Below are positions 44,984 through 54,315 of a DNA stretch of 55,344 bases, piece by piece; positions within the stretch are counted from its first letter, which is position 1, and each line of letters opens with the position of its first letter. A model generated the notes under the pieces. It was not told the origin of the DNA. It saw only the letters and a list, made by a program, of their open reading frames with translations, and did not search any database. Location of the stretch: positions 1 through 55,344 of the forward strand of contig DAINAT010000010.1 in NCBI GenBank assembly GCA_036733305.1. Reading direction: 5' to 3'. The stretch is from UBA7672 sp036733305 (GTDB lineage Bacteria > Pseudomonadota > Alphaproteobacteria > Caulobacterales > Hyphomonadaceae). The position numbers were made by a program, and so were the translations under genes.

Positions 44984-46041
44984 CCCAATAACGCCAACGC
45001 TTCGCCGCAGATGCGCTTGTAGATCTGCTCGGTCGGAACAGCCTCAGCGCGCAAACCCGCCTGCCCGCTCCAAAGCTGCATGAAATCGGACGAGCCGCGA
45101 TCCGCAGCCGCCTTCGACAACGGCGCAATCACGCTGCGTTGCGCGGGAAACGGCGCTGCGTCACCCTCATGCGATGCGAGTTCACGCACCAGTCGGTTCC
45201 GGATCGATCGAGCAGCGCGGCCGGAGAACAGCCGCGTCAGCTTGGTGGAGTTGTCTGCCGTGTCGGCCAGGGCCTGTTTGTACAGCGGCGACACCATACT
45301 CTCCGGTGAACGCAGGAATGCTGAACCAACCTGTGCGCCCGCGGCACCCAGCATGATGGCGGCGGCGACACCGCGCCCATCGAAAATCCCACCCGCCGCA
45401 ATCACCGGAATGCTGACCGCATCCACGACCAGCGGAACCAGCGCCATCGTGCCCATGTCGTTCTCGTGCGCAGCCCCGATGAACGAGCCGCGATGCCCAC
45501 CCGCTTCCGCGCCCTGCGCCACGATGGCGTCCATGCCGCCGGCTTCCAGCGCCCGCGCCTCTGCCACATTCGTCGCGTTGCCAACCAGTGTTACGCCTGC
45601 GCGCTTCAACGCTTCGACCACATGCGGCTTTGGCAACCCGAAGTGGAAGCTCGCCACCTTGGTCTTACACGCCAACAATACGTCCAGCATCGTATCGTCA
45701 AATGCCGGCGCCCCCACCTTTGGCGCAGCAGCTGCACCCAACCCAAACTCCTCATAGTATGGCGCCAACGCCGCTCGCATCGGCGCCGGATCGTGCCGCG
45801 CCAGATCTGGCTCCTCGTGCACGAAGAAGTTGAAGTTCACCGGGCCGCTGGTTCCAGTCGCCACTGCCTCGGCCGCCTGCCGCACCTGCTCGCCCGTCAT
45901 CACCGCGCAGCCCAACGATCCCAGCCCGCCCGCATTCGTCACGGCAATCGCCATTGCCGAGGTCGATGCCCCCGCCATCGGCGCCTGCACCACCGGATGC
46001 TCAATGGCAAACAATGCTTGCAGGCGTATAACTGGCCACAT
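44980..46041 (-). CDS. Nitronate monooxygenase (2-nitropropane dioxygenase family)
   Basis: 353-residue FMN TIM-barrel: HPVVQAPMAGASTSAMAIAVTNAGGLGSLG, FGLPKPHVVEALKRAGVTLVGNATNVAEARALEAGGMDAIVAQGAEAGGHRG with the conserved catalytic His, and VIAAGGIFDGRGVAAAIMLGAAGAQVGSAFLRSPES. Oxidises alkyl nitronates such as 3-nitropropionate, or acts as a related FMN oxidoreductase. GGAGG ahead of the ATG. Monocistronic and convergent with the preceding membrane gene. Confidence 0.93.
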   Translation of the reverse strand: MWPVIRLQALFAIEHPVVQAPMAGASTSAMAIAVTNAGGLGSLGCAVMTGEQVRQAAEAVATGTSGPVNFNFFVHEEPDLARHDPAPMRAALAPYYEEFGLGAAAAPKVGAPAFDDTMLDVLLACKTKVASFHFGLPKPHVVEALKRAGVTLVGNATNVAEARALEAGGMDAIVAQGAEAGGHRGSFIGAAHENDMGTMALVPLVVDAVSIPVIAAGGIFDGRGVAAAIMLGAAGAQVGSAFLRSPESMVSPLYKQALADTADNSTKLTRLFSGRAARSIRNRLVRELASHEGDAAPFPAQRSVIAPLSKAAADRGSSDFMQLWSGQAGLRAEAVPTEQIYKRICGEALALLG

Positions 46042-46141
46042 GAAAAGCCTCCACGAAGTCTTCGTCTCAGATCAAAGGTGGCGCCGCTCGGGCGCTGGCG
46101 ATAGTGTGCATATTCAAACGCAGAGGCGGCAGGAGATCGAG

Positions 46142-46753
46142 TTGGCAGAGGCGATACCAGACCCCGCGCCCGCAGGTTCAATACCGGTGGATCAGCTCAT
46201 CACGGGCCTCCGCAGCGAAATGCACAAGAACGAGTACGTGCTCTGGCAGGGCCGGGGCAGCGGCCGCGCCTTCAATGCGTTCAGTCGGCCTCTCCTTCTC
46301 CGTTTCGGCCTCATCGCTGTTGCCTTCGCCCTGGCCCTCTGGTGGATGCTCGATAACCCGAACCCGTCCAACAACTGGCTGGCCTGGGTGCTGGTCCTCA
46401 TTCTTGTGGGCCGCTTCGCCATCTTCGTCTTGCAGAGCTCAGCCACGCCAAAGCGGCAGGCCGCGATGCTAACAAACCAGCGCCTGCATTCTGTGGACAT
46501 TGTTCGTCCCGAGACGAACTGGACGATCTCAATCGGCGGCGAGGGTCGCGCTGAAGGCCAGTACGCTGATCCTAGTCCTATTGTCGTCACCGGCACGAAG
46601 GAGCGGGGCCACATCAAGCTCAACCGGTCCGTCGGCAAGGTCCGCGCCTATCCACCCTTCATTCTGTTCAACGCCGAACGTCCGCTCGAACTGGCAGCTT
46701 TGATCAAGACCACGCTGAAAATCGACCAACCGATCGAGGACCGCACACGATGA
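46142..46753 (+). CDS. PH-like (bPH) membrane protein
   Basis: 203 residues. I place the start at TTG 46142 because AGGAG lies 6 nt upstream; the frame is open far upstream into the antisense of the monooxygenase, so the start is not certain (GTG 46106 is another option). Two membrane helices (about 53-70 and 79-98) are followed by a domain with AAMLTNQRLHSVDIV, the xTNQRL motif of bacterial PH-like membrane proteins, and RPLELAALIKTTL. First gene of a three-gene unit whose starts overlap preceding stops by ATGA. Confidence 0.65.
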   Translation: MAEAIPDPAPAGSIPVDQLITGLRSEMHKNEYVLWQGRGSGRAFNAFSRPLLLRFGLIAVAFALALWWMLDNPNPSNNWLAWVLVLILVGRFAIFVLQSSATPKRQAAMLTNQRLHSVDIVRPETNWTISIGGEGRAEGQYADPSPIVVTGTKERGHIKLNRSVGKVRAYPPFILFNAERPLELAALIKTTLKIDQPIEDRTR

Positions 46754-47109
46754 CCGCGCCTGCGGGCGATACGCCCGACTATCCAGACGATGAGGATGGC
46801 AACGCCCTGCGCAATATCGCGCGCAGCGGCTCGAACATGTCACGGCCGATGACCATCGACTTCGCCATAGACGCCTCGTCCAAGTCCATCGCCCTCGCCT
46901 GCCTTGGCGCGATCGAAGACGCTGGCTTCGACGGACAACTTTATCAGGACGAAGACGATCAACGCTGGGCGGTCTATGTGGCGATCCGCATGATCGCGGA
47001 CTACGAAGGCATCACGCGCACTCAGAGAATTCTGGGCGAACTCGTCGCCGAACATGGCGGCACGCCCGATGGCTGGGGCACCTTCGGCAATGTCGACGAG
47101 CCTCAATGA
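46750..47109 (+). CDS. RraB-family ribonuclease E regulator-like protein
   Basis: 119 residues. Recognised by YPDDEDGNALRNIARSGSNMSRPMTIDFAI and the closing LVAEHGGTPDGWGTFGN, the two ends of the RraB/DUF1260 fold. In E. coli RraB binds RNase E and alters which transcripts it cleaves; whether this distant version does so is unknown. ATGA overlaps with both neighbours (46750-46753 and 47106-47109) mean strict translational coupling with two PH-like membrane proteins. That is not the usual rraB context. Confidence 0.78.
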   Translation: MTAPAGDTPDYPDDEDGNALRNIARSGSNMSRPMTIDFAIDASSKSIALACLGAIEDAGFDGQLYQDEDDQRWAVYVAIRMIADYEGITRTQRILGELVAEHGGTPDGWGTFGNVDEPQ

Positions 47110-47666
47110 CCGCACCTTTCACACCGCACCTGCGCGAAGGTGAGCGCATCTTCTGGAGCGCCACGATTTCCGAAAGGCTCGTGCGCGCAGACCAGTCACG
47201 CCAGCGCCTCGTCGCTATCGGCGTCTTCATTCCCTCGGCGCTGGTCACCCTGTTGCTGGCCGCAGTTTTTCTCGGCTCCATCGCGCCACGCGAGACGATC
47301 AACCCCGATGCGATGCTCGCGCCGGTCTATCTGGCATTCGCGCTCGCCATCGGCATTCTCGCCATCGCGCAACTCTTCAAGCTCGCCCGGCCCAAGCAAC
47401 CCGAAGCCACCGACTACGCCGCCACCAACGAACGCCTCATCGCCCTCGACGCCTCCGGCGCCATCAACGCTGAAATGCCGGCAAACGAAGTCGGCGACAT
47501 TCTCGCCGGCGGCCCCCGCCTGGACCTGGCCGTCCTCCGCCGCGACGAAGCCAGCGATGCCTCCGCCTTCCCTATCCGCTTCATCGAGCAGCCGCTGGCG
47601 GCCAAGGTGATACTGGAAGACGCATATCCAGGGCCCGCCGAGCCTGTTCCGCCGGAGGAAACCTGA
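47106..47666 (+). CDS. PH-like membrane protein, second copy
   Basis: 186 residues. Opening HLREGERIFWSATISERLVRADQ, two membrane helices (about 36-59 and 71-91), then YAATNERLIALDASGAINAEMPANEV, again the xTNxRL motif of bacterial PH-like domains, and a C-terminal FIEQPLAAKVILEDAYPG. Distant paralogue of the first gene of this operon. Cytoplasmic domain at the inner membrane; function unknown. It overlaps the RraB-like stop by ATGA. Confidence 0.65.
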   Translation: MTAPFTPHLREGERIFWSATISERLVRADQSRQRLVAIGVFIPSALVTLLLAAVFLGSIAPRETINPDAMLAPVYLAFALAIGILAIAQLFKLARPKQPEATDYAATNERLIALDASGAINAEMPANEVGDILAGGPRLDLAVLRRDEASDASAFPIRFIEQPLAAKVILEDAYPGPAEPVPPEET

Positions 47667-47707
47667 AACCCTTGCCACCACGCCATCACAGCGTATGGTG
47701 CGCGCCT

Positions 47708-47806
47708 ATCCGAGGGGCGCGGGCGTAAGCTCGCTGAGATCGGCTCTGATACGAGCGAGCACCCTTAGAACCTGATCCGGGTCATGCCGGCGCAAGGGAC
47801 GGGAAC
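47708..47806 (+). ncRNA. TPP riboswitch (THI element) of thiC
   Basis: The conserved elements appear in order: CGAGGGGCGC (5' P1/P2 side), GCTGAGAT (pyrimidine-sensing J2/3 CTGAGA), ACCCTTAGAACCTGATCCGGGT (3' P2 and P4/5 ACCUGAUC), CATGCCGGCG and AAGGGAC closing the structure. This is the thiamine pyrophosphate aptamer. Binding of TPP would lower thiC expression. The 3' closing strand AAGGGACGGGAA is itself purine-rich and stands at the right distance to be the ribosome site of the leader ORF that starts at 47808, so the control is likely translational. Confidence 0.95.
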
Positions 47807-47807
47807 G

Positions 47808-47879
47808 ATGTCAGACTTTCATCTCACGCAGATTCCGCCCTTCCACCGGCTGGCCATCGCCAGCATTCCGGAGGCTTAA
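47808..47879 (+). CDS. 23-codon leader ORF between riboswitch and thiC
   Basis: Opens with ATG two bases after the aptamer and reads MSDFHLTQIPPFHRLAIASI plus PEA to a TAA at 47877-47879. Its candidate ribosome site (GGGACGGGAA) is inside the riboswitch 3' strand. The ORF covers the thiC Shine-Dalgarno GGAGG (47870-47874) and stops 3 nt before the thiC ATG at 47883. That layout suits translational coupling: TPP would block leader translation and so thiC. A GCTGGC-catc-GCCAGC hairpin within the ORF could sequester or expose the thiC site. Translation is not proven. Confidence 0.5.
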   Translation: MSDFHLTQIPPFHRLAIASIPEA

Positions 47880-47882
47880 GCC

Positions 47883-49784
<1,902 letters not shown>

Positions 49785-49790
49785 GCCTCG

Positions 49791-49997
49791 CTAGTCCAGC
49801 TCGAACAGCGTCTCCACCTTCGTCCCCAACGCCTCTGCCAGCTTCAACGCCAGCAGGGTCGAGGGGATGAACACGCCGTTCTCCACCGTGTTGATCGTCT
49901 TGCGCGAGACCGCGACCAGCTCGGCCAATTCGGCCTGAGTCAGCCCCGCCTTCGTGCGGACCTCTTTCAGATTGCTCAGCAGCTTACGTTCAGGCAT
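49791..49997 (-). CDS. XRE-family transcriptional regulator (YozG/Cro-like)
   Basis: 68 residues from the ATG at 49997. Almost entirely one helix-turn-helix domain: LSNLKEVRTKAGLTQAELAELVAVSRKTINTVENGVFIPSTLLALKLAEALGTKVETLFELD. Its start lies inside the end of the upstream membrane-protein gene (8-nt overlap, ATGCCTGA), so the two are coupled. Such minimal regulators paired with a small membrane protein are a common autoregulated module. Two tandem palindromes upstream of the pair are probable operators. Stop lies 7 bp from the convergent thiC stop. Confidence 0.9.
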   Translation of the reverse strand: MPERKLLSNLKEVRTKAGLTQAELAELVAVSRKTINTVENGVFIPSTLLALKLAEALGTKVETLFELD

Positions 49998-50427
49998 CCG
50001 CCTCGCCGCGCTTTTCCAGGCGCGCAAACCGCACAGCCGCCACGAACGCGCCGAGCATCAGCACCAACGGCAGAACATCGCTCACGCTCAGCGCCACGAA
50101 CAGGCTGGCCATCAGCGCGACCACGCCGCCGACCATCGCCGCGATCAGCCCCGCCTGCGACGCCGCAGCGCGATTGGCGCGCGAGAGTTCGTCGTCCAGC
50201 TCCGCATTGCGCCCCATCAGACTGAACGCAGTCGTCGAGCGCAACACCAGCACGATCACCAACCCGCAGAACCCGGCCATCCGCACGATCTCGACACCGC
50301 GCGCGGCGCCCGGCGTGATGGGCGCAGCCATGCTCACCGCCTGCAGCCCGATCAGCGCCAGAAAGATCGCGCCCGCCAGTATCGTCCCCCGCCGCCGCCG
50401 CCCCCGCACATCCGCACCCACCACCAT
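49990..50427 (-). CDS. Small membrane protein paired with XRE regulator
   Basis: 145 residues from the ATG at 50427 (GGAG 7 nt upstream). Four hydrophobic helices in two hairpins: about 17-36, 50-66, 91-110 and 116-133, with a charged loop MGRNAELDDELSRANRAAASQ between, a layout seen in DUF2178-like partners of XRE regulators. Basic start RGRRRR. No enzyme motif. It may sense membrane stress or modulate the regulator; inference only. Confidence 0.7.
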   Translation of the reverse strand: MVVGADVRGRRRRGTILAGAIFLALIGLQAVSMAAPITPGAARGVEIVRMAGFCGLVIVLVLRSTTAFSLMGRNAELDDELSRANRAAASQAGLIAAMVGGVVALMASLFVALSVSDVLPLVLMLGAFVAAVRFARLEKRGEADA

Positions 50428-50446
50428 CGCCCGCTCCAACCGCTAT

Positions 50447-50480
50447 GTAACCTGTGGGTTACATGTCACCTTTGGGTTAC
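50447..50480. promoter_or_regulatory. Two tandem palindromic operators of the XRE pair
   Basis: GTAACC-TGTG-GGTTAC (50447-50462, perfect) and GTCACC-TTTG-GGTTAC (50465-50480, one arm mismatch) repeat at an 18-bp interval directly upstream of the membrane protein/XRE genes. Paired 16-bp dyads of this kind are typical binding sites for a small HTH dimer that represses its own promoter. Confidence 0.7.
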
Positions 50481-50523
50481 GCGCGTCAAGAGGGGATTTT
50501 TGGTGCGATAGAGAGGCGCAATG

Positions 50524-50745
50524 CGGCGTCCTTCTGCTCGATGCGAGGCACTAAATTCTACTCGATAAGGACCACCGCGAACATGCTCAAGTACGCTAGC
50601 AAACTGAACGAACCAAGTGGCGCAAAGCGCGACCGCTCTTGCGCATCGAGAGCTGGGAATGGCGGATATCAGCGTCAAGTTCGCGCAGACCAGCGGTGAA
50701 CTCTACGTCAGCGATAGCCGCAAAGGACATGAGGCGATTGATTGA
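50524..50745 (+). pseudogene. Decayed 3' fragment of a second thiC
   Basis: Translated in two frames, it matches the last 70-75 residues of ThiC. The first frame reads ASFCSMRGTKFYSIRTTANM, then KYASKLNEPSGA; after a frameshift near 50640 the second reads MADISVKFAQTSGELYVSDS, then HEAID and a stop. The intact gene has HFCSMCGPKFCSMKITADV and MADMSAKFTETGGELYVSES...REAID. Two of the three cluster cysteines are changed (to Arg and Tyr), so it cannot be functional. It lies in the same orientation as thiC, beyond the XRE module, and diverges enough to suggest a different origin rather than a fresh duplication. Confidence 0.88.
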
Positions 50746-50823
50746 TAGCGTTCGCAATCGATTGACGCGTTAGCTGTGCCAGCCCTAGTCTAAATACGGG
50801 AAAAGTCTTTGGGGGGAGGCAAC

Positions 50824-51906
50824 GTGCCAATCGAGCACGCGCATACATTTTTGGTGCAACCGGGCAAGAACTCTAAGGAGCCGGCCGACATTGATGGTGT
50901 CGGCGTGCCGTTAAAGGGTGGAATCTTTAAACTGCTCGATGGGATCTATTCCAACTCGGGCTCTGAGTGCGACATCGCGTTCTCGTTCAGGATGCAAGAA
51001 GATGGAGAGCAGCAGAACGACTGCAGAGATCTTATTGTGCAGTACATTGAGAACCCCACCCTGCCGAATGGCCGTAAGATTGCCTCCCGGTTGTATGACC
51101 ACACCGACAAGCGATCCGGATTGGGCTTGCTTTTTCTCGTCTATGGACGCGAAGGACGACGGCATAAGCTCGTAGTTTCGCGGTTCCCTACCGATAGTGC
51201 GATCTTGGCTGATCAGCAGGGCGGCAAACTCGCGGTCGAGTTTCTCGAACGCGTCTTCATGAAGAGCAAAACCTCTTACAAAGCCGCCGCATTTGAAGAC
51301 GGTTCCGTCAACGCGGGATTCTGGGAAGGACGTGCCGTCGATCGGCAGAGCGGCTCCGATGCATCGCAGTACTGGATCGAAGAATTTCTCCAAGCCGAAT
51401 TCTTGACCACACCGGAGTCTGGAACGCGACGATTGGCGGTTGCCCTTCATAACGCAGCTACCAAAAGCGACGATCTGCTAGTAAAAAATGAAGTCGCTTC
51501 GGCGGTGACTCTTGGCGGAAAACTGGGACCCGGCCAAACAAGCATCGAAGAGTTTGCAACCCGATTCAATTTGTCTGACGAGACAGTCGCCGCAATTCGC
51601 GCGCAACTGCCGAGCGACAATTCAATGACCGAGAGATTCAACTTCATTGCCAACGAATTCAACAAGCACGTCGGTTATCGATTTGTAGAACTCGACAATG
51701 GGGCGATGCTTTCTGCATCAGCTACAAGGTTCGACGATGTGTTCAAGCAAGAGGAAGTCGGTGGCGCATCGTCCAAAGTGAAATTTACAACGATTGGCCA
51801 GGTGACAAATGAGCGAGTTGCAAGCTCCAAAGCTCGAGCCCGAACTGGAGGCGAAGTACAAAGTCCGGTTCGAGACGATCCTAAACCCACTCGCGGTCGC
51901 AGTTGA
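50824..51906 (+). CDS. Unrecognised protein upstream of a RelA/SpoT-domain gene
   Basis: 360 residues from the GTG at 50824 with GGAGG just before. I do not recognise the family. It has no signal peptide or membrane helix; mixed alpha/beta composition, acidic patches (QEDGEQQNDCRDL), a middle segment LVVSRFPTDSAILADQQGGKLAVEFLERVFMKSKTSYKAA, and a basic, disordered-looking tail (SSKARARTGGEVQSPVRDDPKPTRGRS). Base composition is clearly less GC-rich than the neighbours. The last 98 nt overlap, in another frame, the start of the RelA/SpoT gene, so both are expressed together. By position it could be the antitoxin or sensor of that enzyme; this is inference. Confidence 0.75.
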   Translation: MPIEHAHTFLVQPGKNSKEPADIDGVGVPLKGGIFKLLDGIYSNSGSECDIAFSFRMQEDGEQQNDCRDLIVQYIENPTLPNGRKIASRLYDHTDKRSGLGLLFLVYGREGRRHKLVVSRFPTDSAILADQQGGKLAVEFLERVFMKSKTSYKAAAFEDGSVNAGFWEGRAVDRQSGSDASQYWIEEFLQAEFLTTPESGTRRLAVALHNAATKSDDLLVKNEVASAVTLGGKLGPGQTSIEEFATRFNLSDETVAAIRAQLPSDNSMTERFNFIANEFNKHVGYRFVELDNGAMLSASATRFDDVFKQEEVGGASSKVKFTTIGQVTNERVASSKARARTGGEVQSPVRDDPKPTRGRS

Positions 51907-52459
51907 AAATCAGCTGAAGGCTTATCTCGTCGGTGTGGACAGAATTGATCGGGTCTGCGCCCGTCCGAAATCGGTGAAGAAGTTCATCGGCAAGGCGGGC
52001 AAGCTGCACGAAGGTTCACTTAAGTATCGTGAACCTCTTAGGCAGATCCAAGACCAGATCGGCGCTCGCATCGTCACATTCTACAATACTGACGTTGAAA
52101 CTGTCGCGCCATTGGTCACGCAGTACTATAGCAAGCGCGAATTTACCTCGCATGTACCTGAATCCGAATCTGAGTTCGGATATGAGGGTAAGCATTTTAT
52201 ACTCAACATACCGAGAGACTTGTACCCTGCGACCTTCGATATCGACTTGATGCCTGACGTTTTCGAGCTTCAAGTAAAGACGCTGTTCCAACACGCTTGG
52301 GCCGAAGCGGAGCATGATCTGGCGTACAAGCCCGAAGTAGAACTCGATACAAATGATAAGCGTCTATTCGCATTCACCGCCGCTCAGGCGTGGGGTGCCG
52401 ACAAGATTTTCGACGATCTTTATCACAAGCTCGAAGGAAAGAAGCCGCGAAGCACCTGA
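51809..52459 (+). CDS. RelA/SpoT-domain small alarmone synthetase-like protein
   Basis: 216 residues, single domain, no hydrolase, TGS or ACT region. Synthetase motifs are intact: RPKSVKKFIGK (about 52-62), DQIGARIV with Asp82 and Arg87, FGYEGKHF with Tyr125 and His129, FELQVKT with Glu153 and Gln155, then HAWAEAEHDLAYK with His168 and Lys174. It should therefore be able to transfer pyrophosphate to a nucleotide or to RNA; which cannot be told. Small synthetases of this size are housekeeping (RelP/RelQ) or toxins (toxSAS, CapRel) that make (pp)pApp or pyrophosphorylate tRNA. The location in a low-GC patch and the large overlapping partner favour the second reading. Confidence 0.85.
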   Translation: MSELQAPKLEPELEAKYKVRFETILNPLAVAVENQLKAYLVGVDRIDRVCARPKSVKKFIGKAGKLHEGSLKYREPLRQIQDQIGARIVTFYNTDVETVAPLVTQYYSKREFTSHVPESESEFGYEGKHFILNIPRDLYPATFDIDLMPDVFELQVKTLFQHAWAEAEHDLAYKPEVELDTNDKRLFAFTAAQAWGADKIFDDLYHKLEGKKPRST

Positions 52460-52539
52460 GAGTGCAGACTACAGAGAATCGTATTGCCCAGCACTCCAAT
52501 TTGAATCTAAGCCATGTCCCTTCAACACAGGAGGCTCAC

Positions 52540-52599
52540 ATGGCACGCAAACGTCACGACGACGCCCCGTCCTTTCTTGCCGATGAGCAAGCGGCGTAG
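52540..52599 (+). CDS. Very short ORF with a strong ribosome site
   Basis: AGGAGG at about 52529-52534 precedes an ATG that opens 19 codons (MARKRHDDAPSFLADEQAA). Either a small peptide or, more likely, the truncated head of a gene whose tail is the SEC-C remnant just downstream. Confidence 0.3.
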   Translation: MARKRHDDAPSFLADEQAA

Positions 52600-52617
52600 G
52601 GGTTATCCCAGCGAGAC

Positions 52618-52800
52618 GCACGTCAAGCGCGGGAGGCGGTTTCATCAAGGGCGGTGAAATCGAGCTCACTGAAAAACTCGGTCGCAATGATCTCTGCCCG
52701 TGTGGCTCACGGAGCAGGTTTCAGGAACTGCTGCATGGCGTCCGGCCGTCATGATGGCGCCGAGCGCAAGGACTATTTTCAGGGAGTGAAGCTGGCTGGC
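52618..52800 (+). pseudogene. Frameshifted SEC-C zinc-binding domain remnant
   Basis: One frame reads GGGFIKGGEIELTEKLGRND followed by LCPCGS, and after a one-base shift the next frame reads GFRNCCMASGRHDGAERKDYF. Together they rebuild the SEC-C motif (CxCx8CC) and its usual tail. No intact start is present, so this is the 3' end of a lost gene. Confidence 0.75.
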
Positions 52801-52818
52801 GGTTGTGAGCGTAGCAGC

Positions 52819-52885
52819 GCCCCCTCAGTCGCCGCGCGACTGGGGGAGGTGGCGCGCCGCGACTTCGCGGCGTGACGGAGGGGGC
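52819..52885. repeat. Composite palindromic repeat, copy A
   Basis: Outer arms GCCCCCTCAGTC (52819-52830) and GACGGAGGGGGC (52874-52885) pair at 11 of 12 positions. Inside are two perfect hairpins, CAGTCGC-CGC-GCGACTG and CGCCGCGA-CT-TCGCGGCG. The same outer arms bound a longer element at 55079-55221, so this is a dispersed family rather than a terminator. Confidence 0.8.
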
Positions 52886-52943
52886 GTCGCGATAGGCCAT
52901 ATGCCCCTCCCCCTTCGCGTCGATGCGCACTAAACTCCACACC

Positions 52944-53618
52944 ATGACCTCGCGCTTTTTCCGGCGTCCGCTTTCGTGGGCTGATTATCGGGCTGTGGTT
53001 GATCTTGTGCCGCCGCCGGGGGTCGATGCGCCGGAGGGGGAGTATAATATCGCGCCGGGCAGCCACGCGCCCATCCTGCGGCGGGCGCCTGAGGGCGAGT
53101 ATGCGCCGCGGCATGCGATCCAGATAGCGCCGGCTTACTGGGGGCTGGTGCCGGTGTGGTGGAAGCAGCCGCTCTCGGAGAAGAAGTTTTCGAGCTTCAA
53201 TGCGCGGGCCGAGGATATCGAGGAGAGCGCGGTGTTCTCCGGCGCGTTCCGGCAGGGGCGATGCCTTGTGCCGGCTTCCGGCTTCTATGCGTGGAGCAGC
53301 GGAATGCCGTTTGCGTTCGCGCTGACCTCGGGCGCGTCGTTCTGCTTTGCCGGGTTGTGGAGCCGCGCGATGATCGACGGGTCGGAGTTCGATACGTTCG
53401 CGATCATCACGACGGAGCCGAACCTGGCCGTGGCGGGGATCGCCAATTCGATGCCGGTGATCCTCATGCCGGAAAACTATACGCGCTGGCTCGATAGCTA
53501 TGATCGCGATCCGCATGCGTTGCTGAAGCCCCTCCCCTCCGATGCGTTGCGCGCCTGGCCGGCCAATCCGGCGGTGGGCAATGTTCGCAACCAGGGTGAG
53601 CATCTTCTCGGGGAGTAA
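52944..53618 (+). CDS. SRAP-family (YedK/HMCES-like) protein lacking catalytic residues
   Basis: 224 residues. Clear SRAP fold: EYNIAPGSHAPIL, YWGLVPVWW, FNARAEDIEESAVF (Asn86 kept), GRCLVPASGFYAW, GLWSRA, TFAIITTEPNLAVAGIANSMPVIL. However, the start MTSRF replaces the canonical MCGRF, so the essential Cys2 is Thr. The catalytic Glu of GFYEW is Ala116, and the HxRMP motif reads AxSMP, so His and Arg are lost. Active members use Cys2 to crosslink abasic sites in single-stranded DNA. This one cannot, yet the rest of the fold and the reading frame are intact. Structural or regulatory DNA-binding role is inferred. Confidence 0.88.
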   Translation: MTSRFFRRPLSWADYRAVVDLVPPPGVDAPEGEYNIAPGSHAPILRRAPEGEYAPRHAIQIAPAYWGLVPVWWKQPLSEKKFSSFNARAEDIEESAVFSGAFRQGRCLVPASGFYAWSSGMPFAFALTSGASFCFAGLWSRAMIDGSEFDTFAIITTEPNLAVAGIANSMPVILMPENYTRWLDSYDRDPHALLKPLPSDALRAWPANPAVGNVRNQGEHLLGE

Positions 53619-53657
53619 GGCGCGCGATCCGCACTTGCGAAGCGGGATAAACATGGG

Positions 53658-54056
53658 ATGACTGCGCGCAGGATCGATGCGCCGGACGGACGGACCATGA
53701 GCTACCCGCAAATCGAGGACGCGCTCGCCCGCAACGCGGCTGATGAGCTGATCTACATTCCGATCTCGCTGTCGATGGACCCTCCCGAAGAGGAATTCCC
53801 GGGCTATGCGGAGCGTGTGTGCCGGCGGCTGGCGAAGCATGATCATCCGAACGTGCGGGGCAATGCGATACTGGGGTTCGGACATCTCGCGCGGACGGCG
53901 GGGATCATCTGGAAGCCGAACGATGTGCGGGCGCTGGTCGAGGCGGGGCTGGCCGATCCTGATTCCTATGTGCGGGGACAGGCGGAGACTGCCGCGGGGG
54001 ACCTTCGGCACTTCCTGAAGTGGAAGCTGAAGAAGCCGAAACAGTCGCGGATTTAA
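53658..54056 (+). CDS. Small HEAT-like repeat protein
   Basis: 132 residues. Helical repeats with HEAT character: HPNVRGNAILGFGHLART and VRALVEAGLADPDSYVRGQAETAAGDLRHFL, the DxxxxVRxxA spacing. No signal or membrane segment. Such proteins often serve as scaffolds or as immunity-type proteins; role here unknown. A second in-frame ATG at 53697 is possible. Downstream of the SRAP gene, about 40 bp apart. Confidence 0.65.
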   Translation: MTARRIDAPDGRTMSYPQIEDALARNAADELIYIPISLSMDPPEEEFPGYAERVCRRLAKHDHPNVRGNAILGFGHLARTAGIIWKPNDVRALVEAGLADPDSYVRGQAETAAGDLRHFLKWKLKKPKQSRI

Positions 54057-54315
54057 GTCGCGGGCCGGGTCGCGTGATTCGAGAGATCTGTGCCAGTTCT
54101 GAACACCTGTTCATGCCGGGCTCGCCTCGCGCCGGAAATGCGGCGCCTGCCGCAGAGTCAGTGCGTGGCTTTGCTGCCTCATCGCGTCGCAGATCGCGCT
54201 GAAAAGGCCGACGTGACTGTATCGTAATCCACCTCTGACTCTTTCGGCCATATTCGACACGTTGAAATGGGTGAAGCCGCGGACGGTCGCGGCGAGGAAA
54301 GGGTTTCGCCGGATC

